NCBI GenBank assembly: GCA_003223065.1
Contig: QHXU01000315.1
Span: 4,877 to 10,270 of the forward strand
Length of the DNA: 5,394 nucleotides
Reading direction: 5' to 3'
Source: Acidobacteriota bacterium
Lineage (GTDB): Bacteria > Acidobacteriota > Terriglobia > Bryobacterales > Bryobacteraceae
In this document: piece by piece, positions 1 through 5,394 of the stretch
Position numbering within the stretch: position 1 is the first letter of the stretch
How the letters are laid out: each line of letters starts with the position of its first letter
Translations under genes and position numbers: made by a program
Notes under the pieces: generated by a model
The model's database searches: none
Told to the model about the DNA's origin: nothing
What the model saw: only the letters and a program-made list of their open reading frames with translations

Positions 1-1731
1 CCCATCACACGCCGGCCTTATCGCCTGACGCTCGCCCCCTATGGGGTTCTCTGGCTTGAATTGCACGGCACTCCCGAACTCGGCGAGGTCCGGGGAAGCG
101 AGTTCGACCAAACCGCGCTGCCAGTCGGCGCTGGTTGGGAGGGCCTCTTCGAGGGCCTGGGCCGGCATCGGCTGGAAAACACCCTTCTGCCAGAGTATCT
201 CCCGAAGCAGCGTTGGTTCGGCGGAAAATCCCGGCGGATTCAATCCACACAGGTTGTGGATTGGGCCGTCCTCGATGGAGCGAATGCCGCGCTCGCCATT
301 GTCTCGGTGCAGTATGAAAATGGAGGCGAAGAGAAGTATTTCGTTCCCCTGGCCATGACGTTCGGTGAATCCGTGAACCAATTGCGCGAAGCGGCGCCGA
401 CCTCAGTGCTTGTCCCGGTTGTTGCTCCGGACGGAGCGGGCGTGCTGCACGATGCTGTCTTTCATGACGACGCGCGCCGCGCAATTTTGGCCTTAATTGA
501 AAATGCCGCCGAGTTGCGAGCCCGGCGCGGGTCAATCCGGGGAGTCACCAGCCCCACGTTTTCCGAGGTGCGCGGGGACGAGGATTCTCTACCGTCCCGC
601 CCGGGCTCGGCTGAGCAAAGCAATTCTTCTATCCTTTACGGCGATCGTCTGATCTTGAAACTGTTCCGCCGCCAGCAGGTGGGTCCGAATCCGGATTGTG
701 AGATGGGCGCGTACCTTACGGAAAACGTGCGTTTCGAGAACGTACCGCCCTACGCCGGATCGATTGAATACGTCGGGGAGGGTGCTCAAACGGCCGCGCT
801 TGGCGTTCTGCACGGGCTCATCGACAACGAAGGAGATGGCTGGAGATGGACGATGGAGGAACTGGAACGTTACTACGAGAACTGCGCTCCCGTGCCCTAC
901 CCGGGCGAGGAGGCTGCCGCAGCCCGGTACGATCTGATCGGGCTCTCAGAAGCTCCCGCGTCTGAATTGGCTCGCGATCACGTCGGTCTATACCTCGAAG
1001 CCGCCGCAACGCTAGGCCGCCGGACAGCCGAGTTGCACCTGGCGTTGTCCAACCCGGCCAGCGATCCGGTCTTCGCTCCGGAGAAGCTTAGTCCCGAAGA
1101 TTTCCTTGCGCTCTTTACCGGCATGCGAGACCACGCGGCCCGCGCCCTGGATGCTTTGAAGGAGGCGGTTTCCGGGTTCCCGGATGAAGTGGTTGAGTTG
1201 GCCGGACTCGTACTGAGCAGGCGGCGGCAGATCCTCGATCGCTTCCGCCCCGGGGAGATCGGCGACATGTATGCGCTCCGCACGCGAATCCACGGGGATT
1301 ATCATCTCGGGCAGGTACTGCGCGTCAAGACGGACTTCGTGATTTTCGATTTCGAAGGGGAGGCTGCGCGGACGCTTGCTGAACGGCGGGCAAAACATTC
1401 CCCTCTCAAAGACGTCGCCGGAATGCTGCGGTCTTTCAGCTATGCGGCTTACGCAAGCCTGATGAACTACACCGCGCGGCGTCCCGAAGACTTCACACGC
1501 CTGGAGCCCTGGGCGCGGCTCTGGGAGCGCTCGGCGGCCGCCGAGTTCCTGCGCGGATATCGCGAAGCAGCGCAGGGCGCAGCCTACCTGCCCTGCAACG
1601 CGGAGGGATTCCGAAGAGTTCTCGAAACGTATCTTTTGGACAAAGCATTGTACGAGGTTTTGTACGAAATGGACAATCGCCCGGCGTGGGTACGTATTCC
1701 TTTGCTCGGAATGCGGTCGATTTTGGTGTAG
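1..1731 (+). CDS. treS: Trehalose synthase-maltokinase fusion protein, C-terminal part (5' end outside window)
   Basis: The frame is open from base 1, so the gene starts upstream; 576 residues are visible. Residues 7-20 (YRLTLAPYGVLWLE) look like the last strands of the beta-sandwich domain that ends TreS. The rest is a full maltokinase (Mak/Pep2), which phosphorylates maltose with ATP to maltose 1-phosphate, the GlgE substrate; TreS interconverts trehalose and maltose. Visible kinase motifs are LPEYLPKQRWFGGK (63-76), EQSNSS (205-210), ILKLFRR (218-224, with K220 the probable ATP-binding lysine), HGDYHLGQ (431-438, D433 the probable catalytic base) and DFEGE (450-454, a metal-binding Asp). 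All are intact, so the kinase should be active. A TTG at 61 could be mistaken for a start, but the homology continues upstream of it. The protein should be cytoplasmic, with no membrane segments. The next gene begins 4 nt after the stop. The fusion itself is inferred, because the TreS catalytic domain is not in view. Confidence 0.93.
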   Translation, partial: PITRRPYRLTLAPYGVLWLELHGTPELGEVRGSEFDQTALPVGAGWEGLFEGLGRHRLENTLLPEYLPKQRWFGGKSRRIQSTQVVDWAVLDGANAALAIVSVQYENGGEEKYFVPLAMTFGESVNQLREAAPTSVLVPVVAPDGAGVLHDAVFHDDARRAILALIENAAELRARRGSIRGVTSPTFSEVRGDEDSLPSRPGSAEQSNSSILYGDRLILKLFRRQQVGPNPDCEMGAYLTENVRFENVPPYAGSIEYVGEGAQTAALGVLHGLIDNEGDGWRWTMEELERYYENCAPVPYPGEEAAAARYDLIGLSEAPASELARDHVGLYLEAAATLGRRTAELHLALSNPASDPVFAPEKLSPEDFLALFTGMRDHAARALDALKEAVSGFPDEVVELAGLVLSRRRQILDRFRPGEIGDMYALRTRIHGDYHLGQVLRVKTDFVIFDFEGEAARTLAERRAKHSPLKDVAGMLRSFSYAAYASLMNYTARRPEDFTRLEPWARLWERSAAAEFLRGYREAAQGAAYLPCNAEGFRRVLETYLLDKALYEVLYEMDNRPAWVRIPLLGMRSILV

Positions 1732-1735
1732 CTGA

Positions 1736-2989
1736 ATGCCGGAACTCGATGCCATCCCGGCTGAGGCCAGGCAGCGCCTCGAGGAGATCGGCAGCGCCGA
1801 TCTCATTATCGGAATCCTCAACACCGCGCACGACCATGAGATCGGTACAGTTGTCAAAACGGTGGGCGAGGTGTTGCGCGAGCTTTCCCAAAACCTGCGA
1901 GCTGTCGTGGTTCACAGCCCCAGCGACGAGGCTCCCGAGCGGCATGAAGCGGCGCGCGAGAATGAGTCCGTACATGTCGTGCCCTGGCCGCTTCTGGCGC
2001 CGAACACTTCTCTCACTCAGGCCGGTAGCGTATCCGACGGCTATCGATCGATCTTCGCGCTCGGCGAGAGCCTTGGCGCCCGAGGCTACGGTGTGATCGC
2101 CTCCAGCCTCGAGACCGTCACTTCGCAATGGATCTCGCGGCTGGTCGAGCCGGTTCTCAACATGGATTTTGATCTGGTCGCTCCATGTTATGCGCGCCAA
2201 AAGTTGGAAGGACTCCTCAACAACAGTATTCTTCGCCCGTTGATGCGTGCTCTCTATGGGAGGCGCATCCGCAATCCGCTCGGACCCGACTTCGGATTTT
2301 CCGCGAAACTTCTGCGGCGTCTTCTCTATCTCGACTCGGGCCTCCCGAATCGGCTTGGCTCGCCGGTCTTGTTTGCATCGGAGGCGGCCTGTGGCGGCTT
2401 TCAGGTGTGCCAGGCCCACATCGGGGAACGGCACCCTCCGCAGATCGACTTAATGAACCTCAGCTCCATTCTTGCGGATGTACTCGGGCCGGTGTTTCTC
2501 GATGTGGAGCGGAATGCGCCTTTCTGGCAGAAGGTTCGCGGCTCGCATGCCGTCCGCGCATTCGGCGAACCTATAGCTTCGGCGCAAGAGGACGGGTCTG
2601 TCGACGTGCGCCGCCTGGTCGAGTCCTTTCAACTAGGATCTCGCAACCTTCAGGAAGTCTGGGGAGTGGTGCTTCCCCCGGCGACTCTGTTTGAAGTGAG
2701 AAAGCTGGCGCGGCTTGCGCCGGATGAATTCCACATGCCTGACGAGTTGTGGGTTCGTATTATCTATGATTTCGCGCTGGGGCACCGTCTCCGAACCATC
2801 AGCCGTGACCACCTGCTCCGCGCGATTACGCCGCTTTACCTGGGCTGGACTGCTTCCTACGCGCTCGAAGTGGAGCGCTCCACGCCCGACATGGTCGAAT
2901 ACCGCCTGGAGCAATTATGCGATGCGTATGAGGCCGGCAAAACCTATCTATTATCGCGGTGGCGGTGGCCGGACCGTTTCAACCCCTAA
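1736..2989 (+). CDS. GT-A glycosyltransferase-family protein (GpgS/mannosylglycerate synthase-like), probably catalytically degenerate
   Basis: This 417-residue protein has no signal peptide or clear membrane segment. It resembles a bacterial glycosyltransferase family related to glucosyl-3-phosphoglycerate and mannosylglycerate synthases. The fold-level signatures remain: a first strand ADLIIGI (21-27), a region like the family's donor-loop segment (SVSDGYRSIFALGE, 98-111), FDLVAPCYARQK (145-156), NNSILRPLMRALYGRR (162-177), GPDFGFS (183-189), GGFQVCQAHIG near 220-230, and a C-terminal helical part with YDFALGHR and SRDHLLRAITPLYLG. From memory, the family has an Asp-Ser-Asp metal/donor site before the Ser/Thr-x-x-W-I segment. 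Here the aligned residues are Ala122-Ser123-Ser124 followed by TSQWI. The early PSFNNA-type loop reads LNTAHD (28-33), and the later GIDIW-type motif is replaced by GSPVLFAS. The ATG lies 4 nt after the treS-mak stop with no evident ribosome binding site, which suggests translational coupling. The family assignment is fairly firm; the loss of activity is inferred. Confidence 0.82.
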   Translation: MPELDAIPAEARQRLEEIGSADLIIGILNTAHDHEIGTVVKTVGEVLRELSQNLRAVVVHSPSDEAPERHEAARENESVHVVPWPLLAPNTSLTQAGSVSDGYRSIFALGESLGARGYGVIASSLETVTSQWISRLVEPVLNMDFDLVAPCYARQKLEGLLNNSILRPLMRALYGRRIRNPLGPDFGFSAKLLRRLLYLDSGLPNRLGSPVLFASEAACGGFQVCQAHIGERHPPQIDLMNLSSILADVLGPVFLDVERNAPFWQKVRGSHAVRAFGEPIASAQEDGSVDVRRLVESFQLGSRNLQEVWGVVLPPATLFEVRKLARLAPDEFHMPDELWVRIIYDFALGHRLRTISRDHLLRAITPLYLGWTASYALEVERSTPDMVEYRLEQLCDAYEAGKTYLLSRWRWPDRFNP

Positions 2990-2991
2990 CG

Positions 2992-3000
2992 AAGGGAGGA
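2992..3000 (+). promoter_or_regulatory. Strong Shine-Dalgarno for the TM-helix protein gene
   Basis: AAGGGAGGA lies 4 nt before the ATG at 3005, inside the 15-nt gap after the glycosyltransferase stop. It is a near-perfect anti-16S match and fixes the start of the downstream gene. The preceding gene has no such site. Confidence 0.8.
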
Positions 3001-3004
3001 AGCC

Positions 3005-3700
3005 ATGTTGGAACAAGTACGTGAAGCCCTGCATCAATCAACGATCCGCGTGATCACGAAGCTCGCAAGCTTGCTGCCTGGTACTGTGGCGCTGATTATC
3101 GCCGTAGCGCTTTCAGCAGTGCTCGGCGCAATTCTTGCTTTTCTGTTGCGCCGCTTGCTTCGCGCGGTGGATTTCGATGAGCGCCTGGCTCACGCTGTGT
3201 CGCCAGTCTGGACGCAATGGTCGCCTTCCCAGAGCCCAACCTTGCTCGTAACGCGGGTGGTGTTTTGGGCGCTGATCCTGATCGGGTTCTTGATCGGCAT
3301 CGCGGCGTTCGACGCCACCCTTACCTCTCAACTGGTGCTGAGTATCTTCACCTATCTGCCGAACGTTGTTGCCGCGGTGCTGGTTCTCCTTATGGGTACC
3401 CTCATCGCTCGTTTCATCGCCCGGAGCGTGCTCATCGGCGCTGTGAACATGAACCTTCAGTACGCCCGGGTTCTGAGTCTGGGCGTGAAGTGGCTCGTGC
3501 TCGTGCTTACAGTGGCGATGGCGCTCGAACACCTCTCGATCGGAGGCGGCATCGTTCAACTGGCTTTCGGGATCCTCTTCGGAGGCATCGTGCTCGCTCT
3601 GGCGCTTGCAGTAGGGCTCGGCTCAAAGGAACTCGTGAGCCGGTCGCTCGAGCGTGAAAAGACTACAGCGGAGACCGAAGAACCGTTCCGCCATTTGTGA
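3005..3700 (+). CDS. Small MscS-related membrane protein with conserved TM-helix repeat
   Basis: This 231-residue inner-membrane protein has about five hydrophobic segments, near residues 25-48, 80-102, 118-139, 158-178 and 183-205. The stretch YLPNVVAAVLVLLMGTLIAR (117-136) is typical of the conserved TM helix (Pfam TM_helix, PF05552) found in mechanosensitive-channel-like proteins. The FGGIVLALALAVGLG end of the last segment (192-206) is also typical of the group. The soluble beta domain and cytoplasmic cage of true MscS are absent; the protein ends about 25 residues after the last segment in a charged tail (LEREKTTAETEEPFRHL). Gating or transport activity cannot be read from the sequence. 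The ATG is fixed by a strong ribosome binding site 4 nt upstream. Its place in a trehalose-metabolism operon fits a role in osmotic response, but that is inference from position. Confidence 0.83.
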   Translation: MLEQVREALHQSTIRVITKLASLLPGTVALIIAVALSAVLGAILAFLLRRLLRAVDFDERLAHAVSPVWTQWSPSQSPTLLVTRVVFWALILIGFLIGIAAFDATLTSQLVLSIFTYLPNVVAAVLVLLMGTLIARFIARSVLIGAVNMNLQYARVLSLGVKWLVLVLTVAMALEHLSIGGGIVQLAFGILFGGIVLALALAVGLGSKELVSRSLEREKTTAETEEPFRHL

Positions 3701-3718
3701 CGATTATCAGACGCGAAC

Positions 3719-4555
3719 ATGACGACCCTGGAATTCACGCTGGTCGTGTTCCTCATTTCGGCGGTGGCGGGTTTCCTGGGTGCGCTAACGGGTCTCGGCG
3801 GCGGGGTGGTTGTCACACCTGCACTTACTCTGCTTCTTGGCGTTGATCTTCGCTACGCCATCGGCGCAAGTCTCGTGTCGGTGATCGCGACCTCTTCGGG
3901 CGCCGCGGCTGCGTATGTGCGTGAGGGTTATTCGAACATCCGGATCGGCATGTTTCTCGAGGTCGCAACCACGCCGGGCGCGTTGATCGGCGCCTTTCTC
4001 GCCACCCGAACTCCGACCTCTGCTCTAGCTGTCATCTTCGGGCTCATGCTGCTTCAAGCCGCCTGGCAGTCCAGCCGTCAAGATCCTGACGAAGCCGCGA
4101 ATGCGGCTCCCGACATTCTGGCTACGAGGCTCAAATTCGACAGCAGTTATCCGACCTCCGGCGGCCAGCGGCCGTATCATGTCGGCCGCGTCAAGACCGG
4201 ATTTGGTCTGATGTTCGGCGCCGGCGCCATCTCGGGACTGCTCGGTATCGGGTCGGGCGCTCTCAAGGTGATCGCCATGGACCAGGCCATGCGAATTCCC
4301 TTCAAGGTCTCCACCACTACGAGCAATTTCATGATCGGGGTCACCGCGGCGGCGAGTGCCGGAGTATACCTGAGCCGCGGATACATCGAGCCTGGACTCA
4401 CGATGCCCGTTATGCTCGGCGTCCTTTCAGGCTCGATTCTCGGAGCGCGGCTGCTGATCGTGGCGCGCACCCGCGTTTTGCGCTGGGTTTTCGGTGTGGT
4501 GGTCGGCCTGATGGCGCTCGAAATGATCTTCAGTGGAATCAGGGGGAGGATTTGA
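3719..4555 (+). CDS. TauE/SafE family permease (predicted anion/organosulfur exporter)
   Basis: This 278-residue integral membrane protein shows the internal duplication of the TauE/SafE family. Repeat one carries GFLGALTGLGGGVVVTPAL (18-36) and repeat two carries GAISGLLGIGSGALKVIAM (169-187). Each is followed by a helix rich in Ser, Thr and Ala: ASLVSVIATSSGAAAAY (50-66) and STTTSNFMIGVTAAASAG (198-215). Between the repeats lies a polar insert, about residues 117-160, which I recall as typical of the branch paired with DUF1634. Seven to eight membrane segments are likely. Family members export sulfite, sulfoacetate or other small anions; the substrate here is unknown. The ATG lies 18 nt after the previous stop and has no clear ribosome binding site. 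The end overlaps the ribosome binding site of the next gene, whose start is 1 nt after the stop, so the two are probably translated together. Confidence 0.9.
   Translation: MTTLEFTLVVFLISAVAGFLGALTGLGGGVVVTPALTLLLGVDLRYAIGASLVSVIATSSGAAAAYVREGYSNIRIGMFLEVATTPGALIGAFLATRTPTSALAVIFGLMLLQAAWQSSRQDPDEAANAAPDILATRLKFDSSYPTSGGQRPYHVGRVKTGFGLMFGAGAISGLLGIGSGALKVIAMDQAMRIPFKVSTTTSNFMIGVTAAASAGVYLSRGYIEPGLTMPVMLGVLSGSILGARLLIVARTRVLRWVFGVVVGLMALEMIFSGIRGRI
4542..4550 (+). promoter_or_regulatory. Shine-Dalgarno that decides the DUF1634 start
   Basis: GGGGGAGGA lies inside the last codons of the permease gene, 6 nt before the GTG at 4557. This spacing supports 4557 as the start over the upstream in-frame GTG at 4533, which would place this purine run inside the coding sequence as a Gly-Gly-Gly stretch. 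Confidence 0.72.
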
Positions 4556-4556
4556 C

Positions 4557-4931
4557 GTGGCGGTGTGGAACGATGAACGCCTCGAACGCATCGTCGCCAA
4601 ACTGCTACGCGCGGGAGTTCTTCTGTCCGCTGCGGTGGTCTTGCTGGGCGGCATTTGCCACCTCGCAGCTCATGGAGCAGAGCCTGTGGCCTACCGCAAG
4701 TTCCAGCCGGCGGAGGCCTCGTATCGCTCCGTGTCCGGCATCACGGGAGCAGTCGCACGAGCAGACTGCCGCGCCGTTATTCAACTTGGCCTCGTGCTCC
4801 TGATCGCGACCCCTGTCGCGCGCGTCGCCTTCTCGTTAGTGGCCTTCGCCTTCGAGCGCGATCGCACTTACGTATTCGTTACCCTTGTCGTCCTCGCCGT
4901 TTTGTTATACAGCCTTATCTTCAGCCACTAA
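4557..4931 (+). CDS. DUF1634 family membrane protein, partner of the TauE/SafE permease
   Basis: From the GTG at 4557 the protein has 124 residues. It shows the DUF1634 layout (Pfam PF07843): an N-terminal amphipathic start NDERLERIVAKLLRAGVLLS (5-24) running into a first membrane helix (about 17-37), a polar loop with YRKF and SVSGI (46-62), and a second helix containing IQLGLVLLIATPVARVAFSL (75-94). A short charged turn FERDR (99-103) leads to a third helix (104-122) near the C-terminus. IATPVARV and the turn are the clearest family marks. Genes of this family very often sit directly after a TauE/SafE permease gene, as here with a 1-nt gap, so the product may be an accessory subunit of that transporter. 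Its biochemical role is not known. GTG at 4563 is another possible start; the ribosome binding site favours 4557. Confidence 0.87.
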   Translation: MAVWNDERLERIVAKLLRAGVLLSAAVVLLGGICHLAAHGAEPVAYRKFQPAEASYRSVSGITGAVARADCRAVIQLGLVLLIATPVARVAFSLVAFAFERDRTYVFVTLVVLAVLLYSLIFSH

Positions 4932-4947
4932 GTCTTCGTGCCAGCTA

Positions 4948-4976
4948 TTGACGGCTCGCCCGGCGTTAGCATTAAG
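4948..4976 (+). promoter_or_regulatory. Weak sigma70-like promoter candidate before the 6-phosphogluconate dehydrogenase gene
   Basis: TTGACG (4948-4953) is a 5/6 match to the -35 consensus. It is followed after a 17-nt spacer by ATTAAG (4971-4976), only a 3/6 match to the -10 box. It would start transcription about 48 nt before the ATG at 5031. The location in the only long intergenic gap favours it; the poor -10 box argues against it. The strain's promoter consensus is unknown. Confidence 0.28.
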
Positions 4977-5003
4977 TTGGATTCTAAACGGGCGCAAAAC
5001 CCG

Positions 5004-5017
5004 CCTTTCGACAAAGG
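5004..5017 (+). promoter_or_regulatory. Small hairpin overlapping the dehydrogenase ribosome binding site
   Basis: CCTTT-CGAC-AAAGG forms a perfect 5-bp stem with a 4-nt loop. Its 3' arm contains the first five bases (AAAGG) of the Shine-Dalgarno AAAGGAG. A short CGGG/CCCG stem (4989-4992 with 5000-5003) lies immediately before it. If it forms in the mRNA it could lower translation. It is short, and chance pairing is possible. Confidence 0.3.
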
Positions 5018-5019
5018 AG
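5013..5019 (+). promoter_or_regulatory. Shine-Dalgarno of the 6-phosphogluconate dehydrogenase gene
   Basis: AAAGGAG ends 11 nt before the ATG at 5031. This is slightly long spacing but the match is good. It supports 5031 as the start, which agrees with the position of the Rossmann glycine motif at residues 7-12. Confidence 0.68.
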
Positions 5020-5030
5020 CACCTTCAGAA

Positions 5031-5394
5031 ATGCAATTGGGGATGGTCGGTCTAGGCCGAATGGGCGCGAACATGGTGCGCCGCCTGCTGCGTGGCGGCC
5101 ATCAGTGCGTCGTCTTCGACGCGAATCGGGGTAACGTCGAACAGTTGACGGGAGAAGGCGCCGCCGGCGCGAGATCATTGGCCGATTTCGTCCGGAATCT
5201 GAACGCTCCCCGTTCGGTGTGGCTGATGATCCCGGCTGCTGCCGTCGACAGCACGCTCGACGGGCTTACGGCCTGCCTTGAGAAGGGCGACATCGTCATC
5301 GACGGAGGAAATTCCTACTACATCGACGATATCCGCCGCGCGAAAGCGCTCGAGGCGCGCGGTCTTCACTACGTCGACGTCGGCACCAGCGGCG
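5031..5394 (+). CDS. gnd: 6-phosphogluconate dehydrogenase, decarboxylating, short class, N-terminal part (3' end outside window)
   Basis: 121 residues are visible before the window ends. The enzyme oxidises and decarboxylates 6-phosphogluconate to ribulose 5-phosphate in the cytosolic pentose phosphate pathway. The N-terminus is a Rossmann dinucleotide-binding fold: strand LGMVGLGRMG (3-12) with GxGxxG at 7-12, a helix, and strand VVFD ending in Asp30. WLMIPA (64-69) and IDGGNSYYIDDIRRA (90-104) follow; Asn94 is the likely substrate-contacting Asn. The visible end, YVDVGTSG (114-121), is the start of the substrate-binding Ser-Gly-Gly loop. The GTSG form and the N-terminal sequence fit the short class of about 300-340 residues (GndA/YqeC type) rather than the 470-residue class, where GVSGG is usual. 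Asp30 after the second strand favours NAD+ over NADP+. The catalytic Lys and Glu lie beyond the window. The gene follows a 99-nt gap and may have its own promoter. Confidence 0.92.
   Translation, partial: MQLGMVGLGRMGANMVRRLLRGGHQCVVFDANRGNVEQLTGEGAAGARSLADFVRNLNAPRSVWLMIPAAAVDSTLDGLTACLEKGDIVIDGGNSYYIDDIRRAKALEARGLHYVDVGTSG

Noticed and set aside
61..1731. TTG at 61 as the start of a stand-alone maltokinase
   Set aside because: The same frame is open to base 1 and encodes a TreS C-terminal strand motif (YRLTLAPYGVLWLE), so the gene continues upstream as a fusion.
1012..1857. Minus-strand open frame of 281 residues inside treS-mak
   Set aside because: It is antisense to the conserved maltokinase catalytic motifs, shows no family resemblance and has no ribosome binding site that I can see.
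1493..2434. Long minus-strand open frame of 313 residues across the treS-mak/glycosyltransferase junction
   Set aside because: It lies opposite two well-supported genes, has a low-complexity Arg/Pro/Ala-rich end and no recognisable domain. Long antisense frames are expected in GC-rich coding DNA.
3556..3816. Minus-strand 86-residue frame spanning the TM-helix gene/permease gap
   Set aside because: It is low in complexity, opposite two conserved membrane-protein genes, and has no supporting signal.
4533..4931. GTG at 4533 as the start of the DUF1634 gene
   Set aside because: It would translate the Shine-Dalgarno as Gly-Gly-Gly and overlap the permease by 23 nt. The GTG at 4557 has ideal spacing from that site and fits the family N-terminus.
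4989..5008. CGGG/CCCG stem followed by CCTTT as an intrinsic terminator after the DUF1634 gene
   Set aside because: The stem is only 4 bp with a 7-nt loop, and only three T residues follow. That is too weak for a terminator call.

Overview
The window is a GC-rich, gene-dense bacterial segment. Six genes, all on the + strand, fill almost all of it. Gene content points to a soil-type bacterium, most likely Acidobacteriota: a trehalose synthase fused to maltokinase, an Acidobacteria/deltaproteobacteria-style glycosyltransferase, and a TauE/SafE + DUF1634 pair. This taxonomic guess rests on remembered family distribution, not on a marker gene. I saw no RNA genes, mobile elements, CRISPR arrays or extended repeats.

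Layout. (1) 1-1731 is the 3' part of a treS-maltokinase fusion gene. It holds the end of the TreS C-terminal domain and a complete maltokinase domain. (2) 1736-2989 is a GT-A type glycosyltransferase-family protein related to glucosyl-3-phosphoglycerate/mannosylglycerate synthases. Its nucleotide-sugar and metal-binding motifs look lost although the reading frame is intact. (3) 3005-3700 is a small membrane protein with the conserved TM-helix repeat of MscS-related proteins. (4) 3719-4555 is a TauE/SafE-family permease. (5) 4557-4931 is its usual partner, a DUF1634 membrane protein. (6) 5031 to the window end is the N-terminal third of a short-class 6-phosphogluconate dehydrogenase.

Genes 1 to 5 are separated by 1 to 18 nt and read as one transcription unit. 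The first real gap is 4932-5030 (99 nt). It carries a weak promoter-like pair and a small hairpin that covers the ribosome binding site of the dehydrogenase gene, so that gene may be separately controlled.

Working together (inference): maltokinase makes maltose 1-phosphate for GlgE-type alpha-glucan synthesis and TreS interconverts trehalose and maltose. Trehalose is an osmolyte, and the MscS-like membrane protein and a relative of compatible-solute glycosyltransferases lie next to it, which suggests an osmotic-stress and carbon-storage locus. The permease pair and the pentose-phosphate enzyme are linked by position only. The most interesting item is the apparently inactive glycosyltransferase kept directly behind treS-mak.
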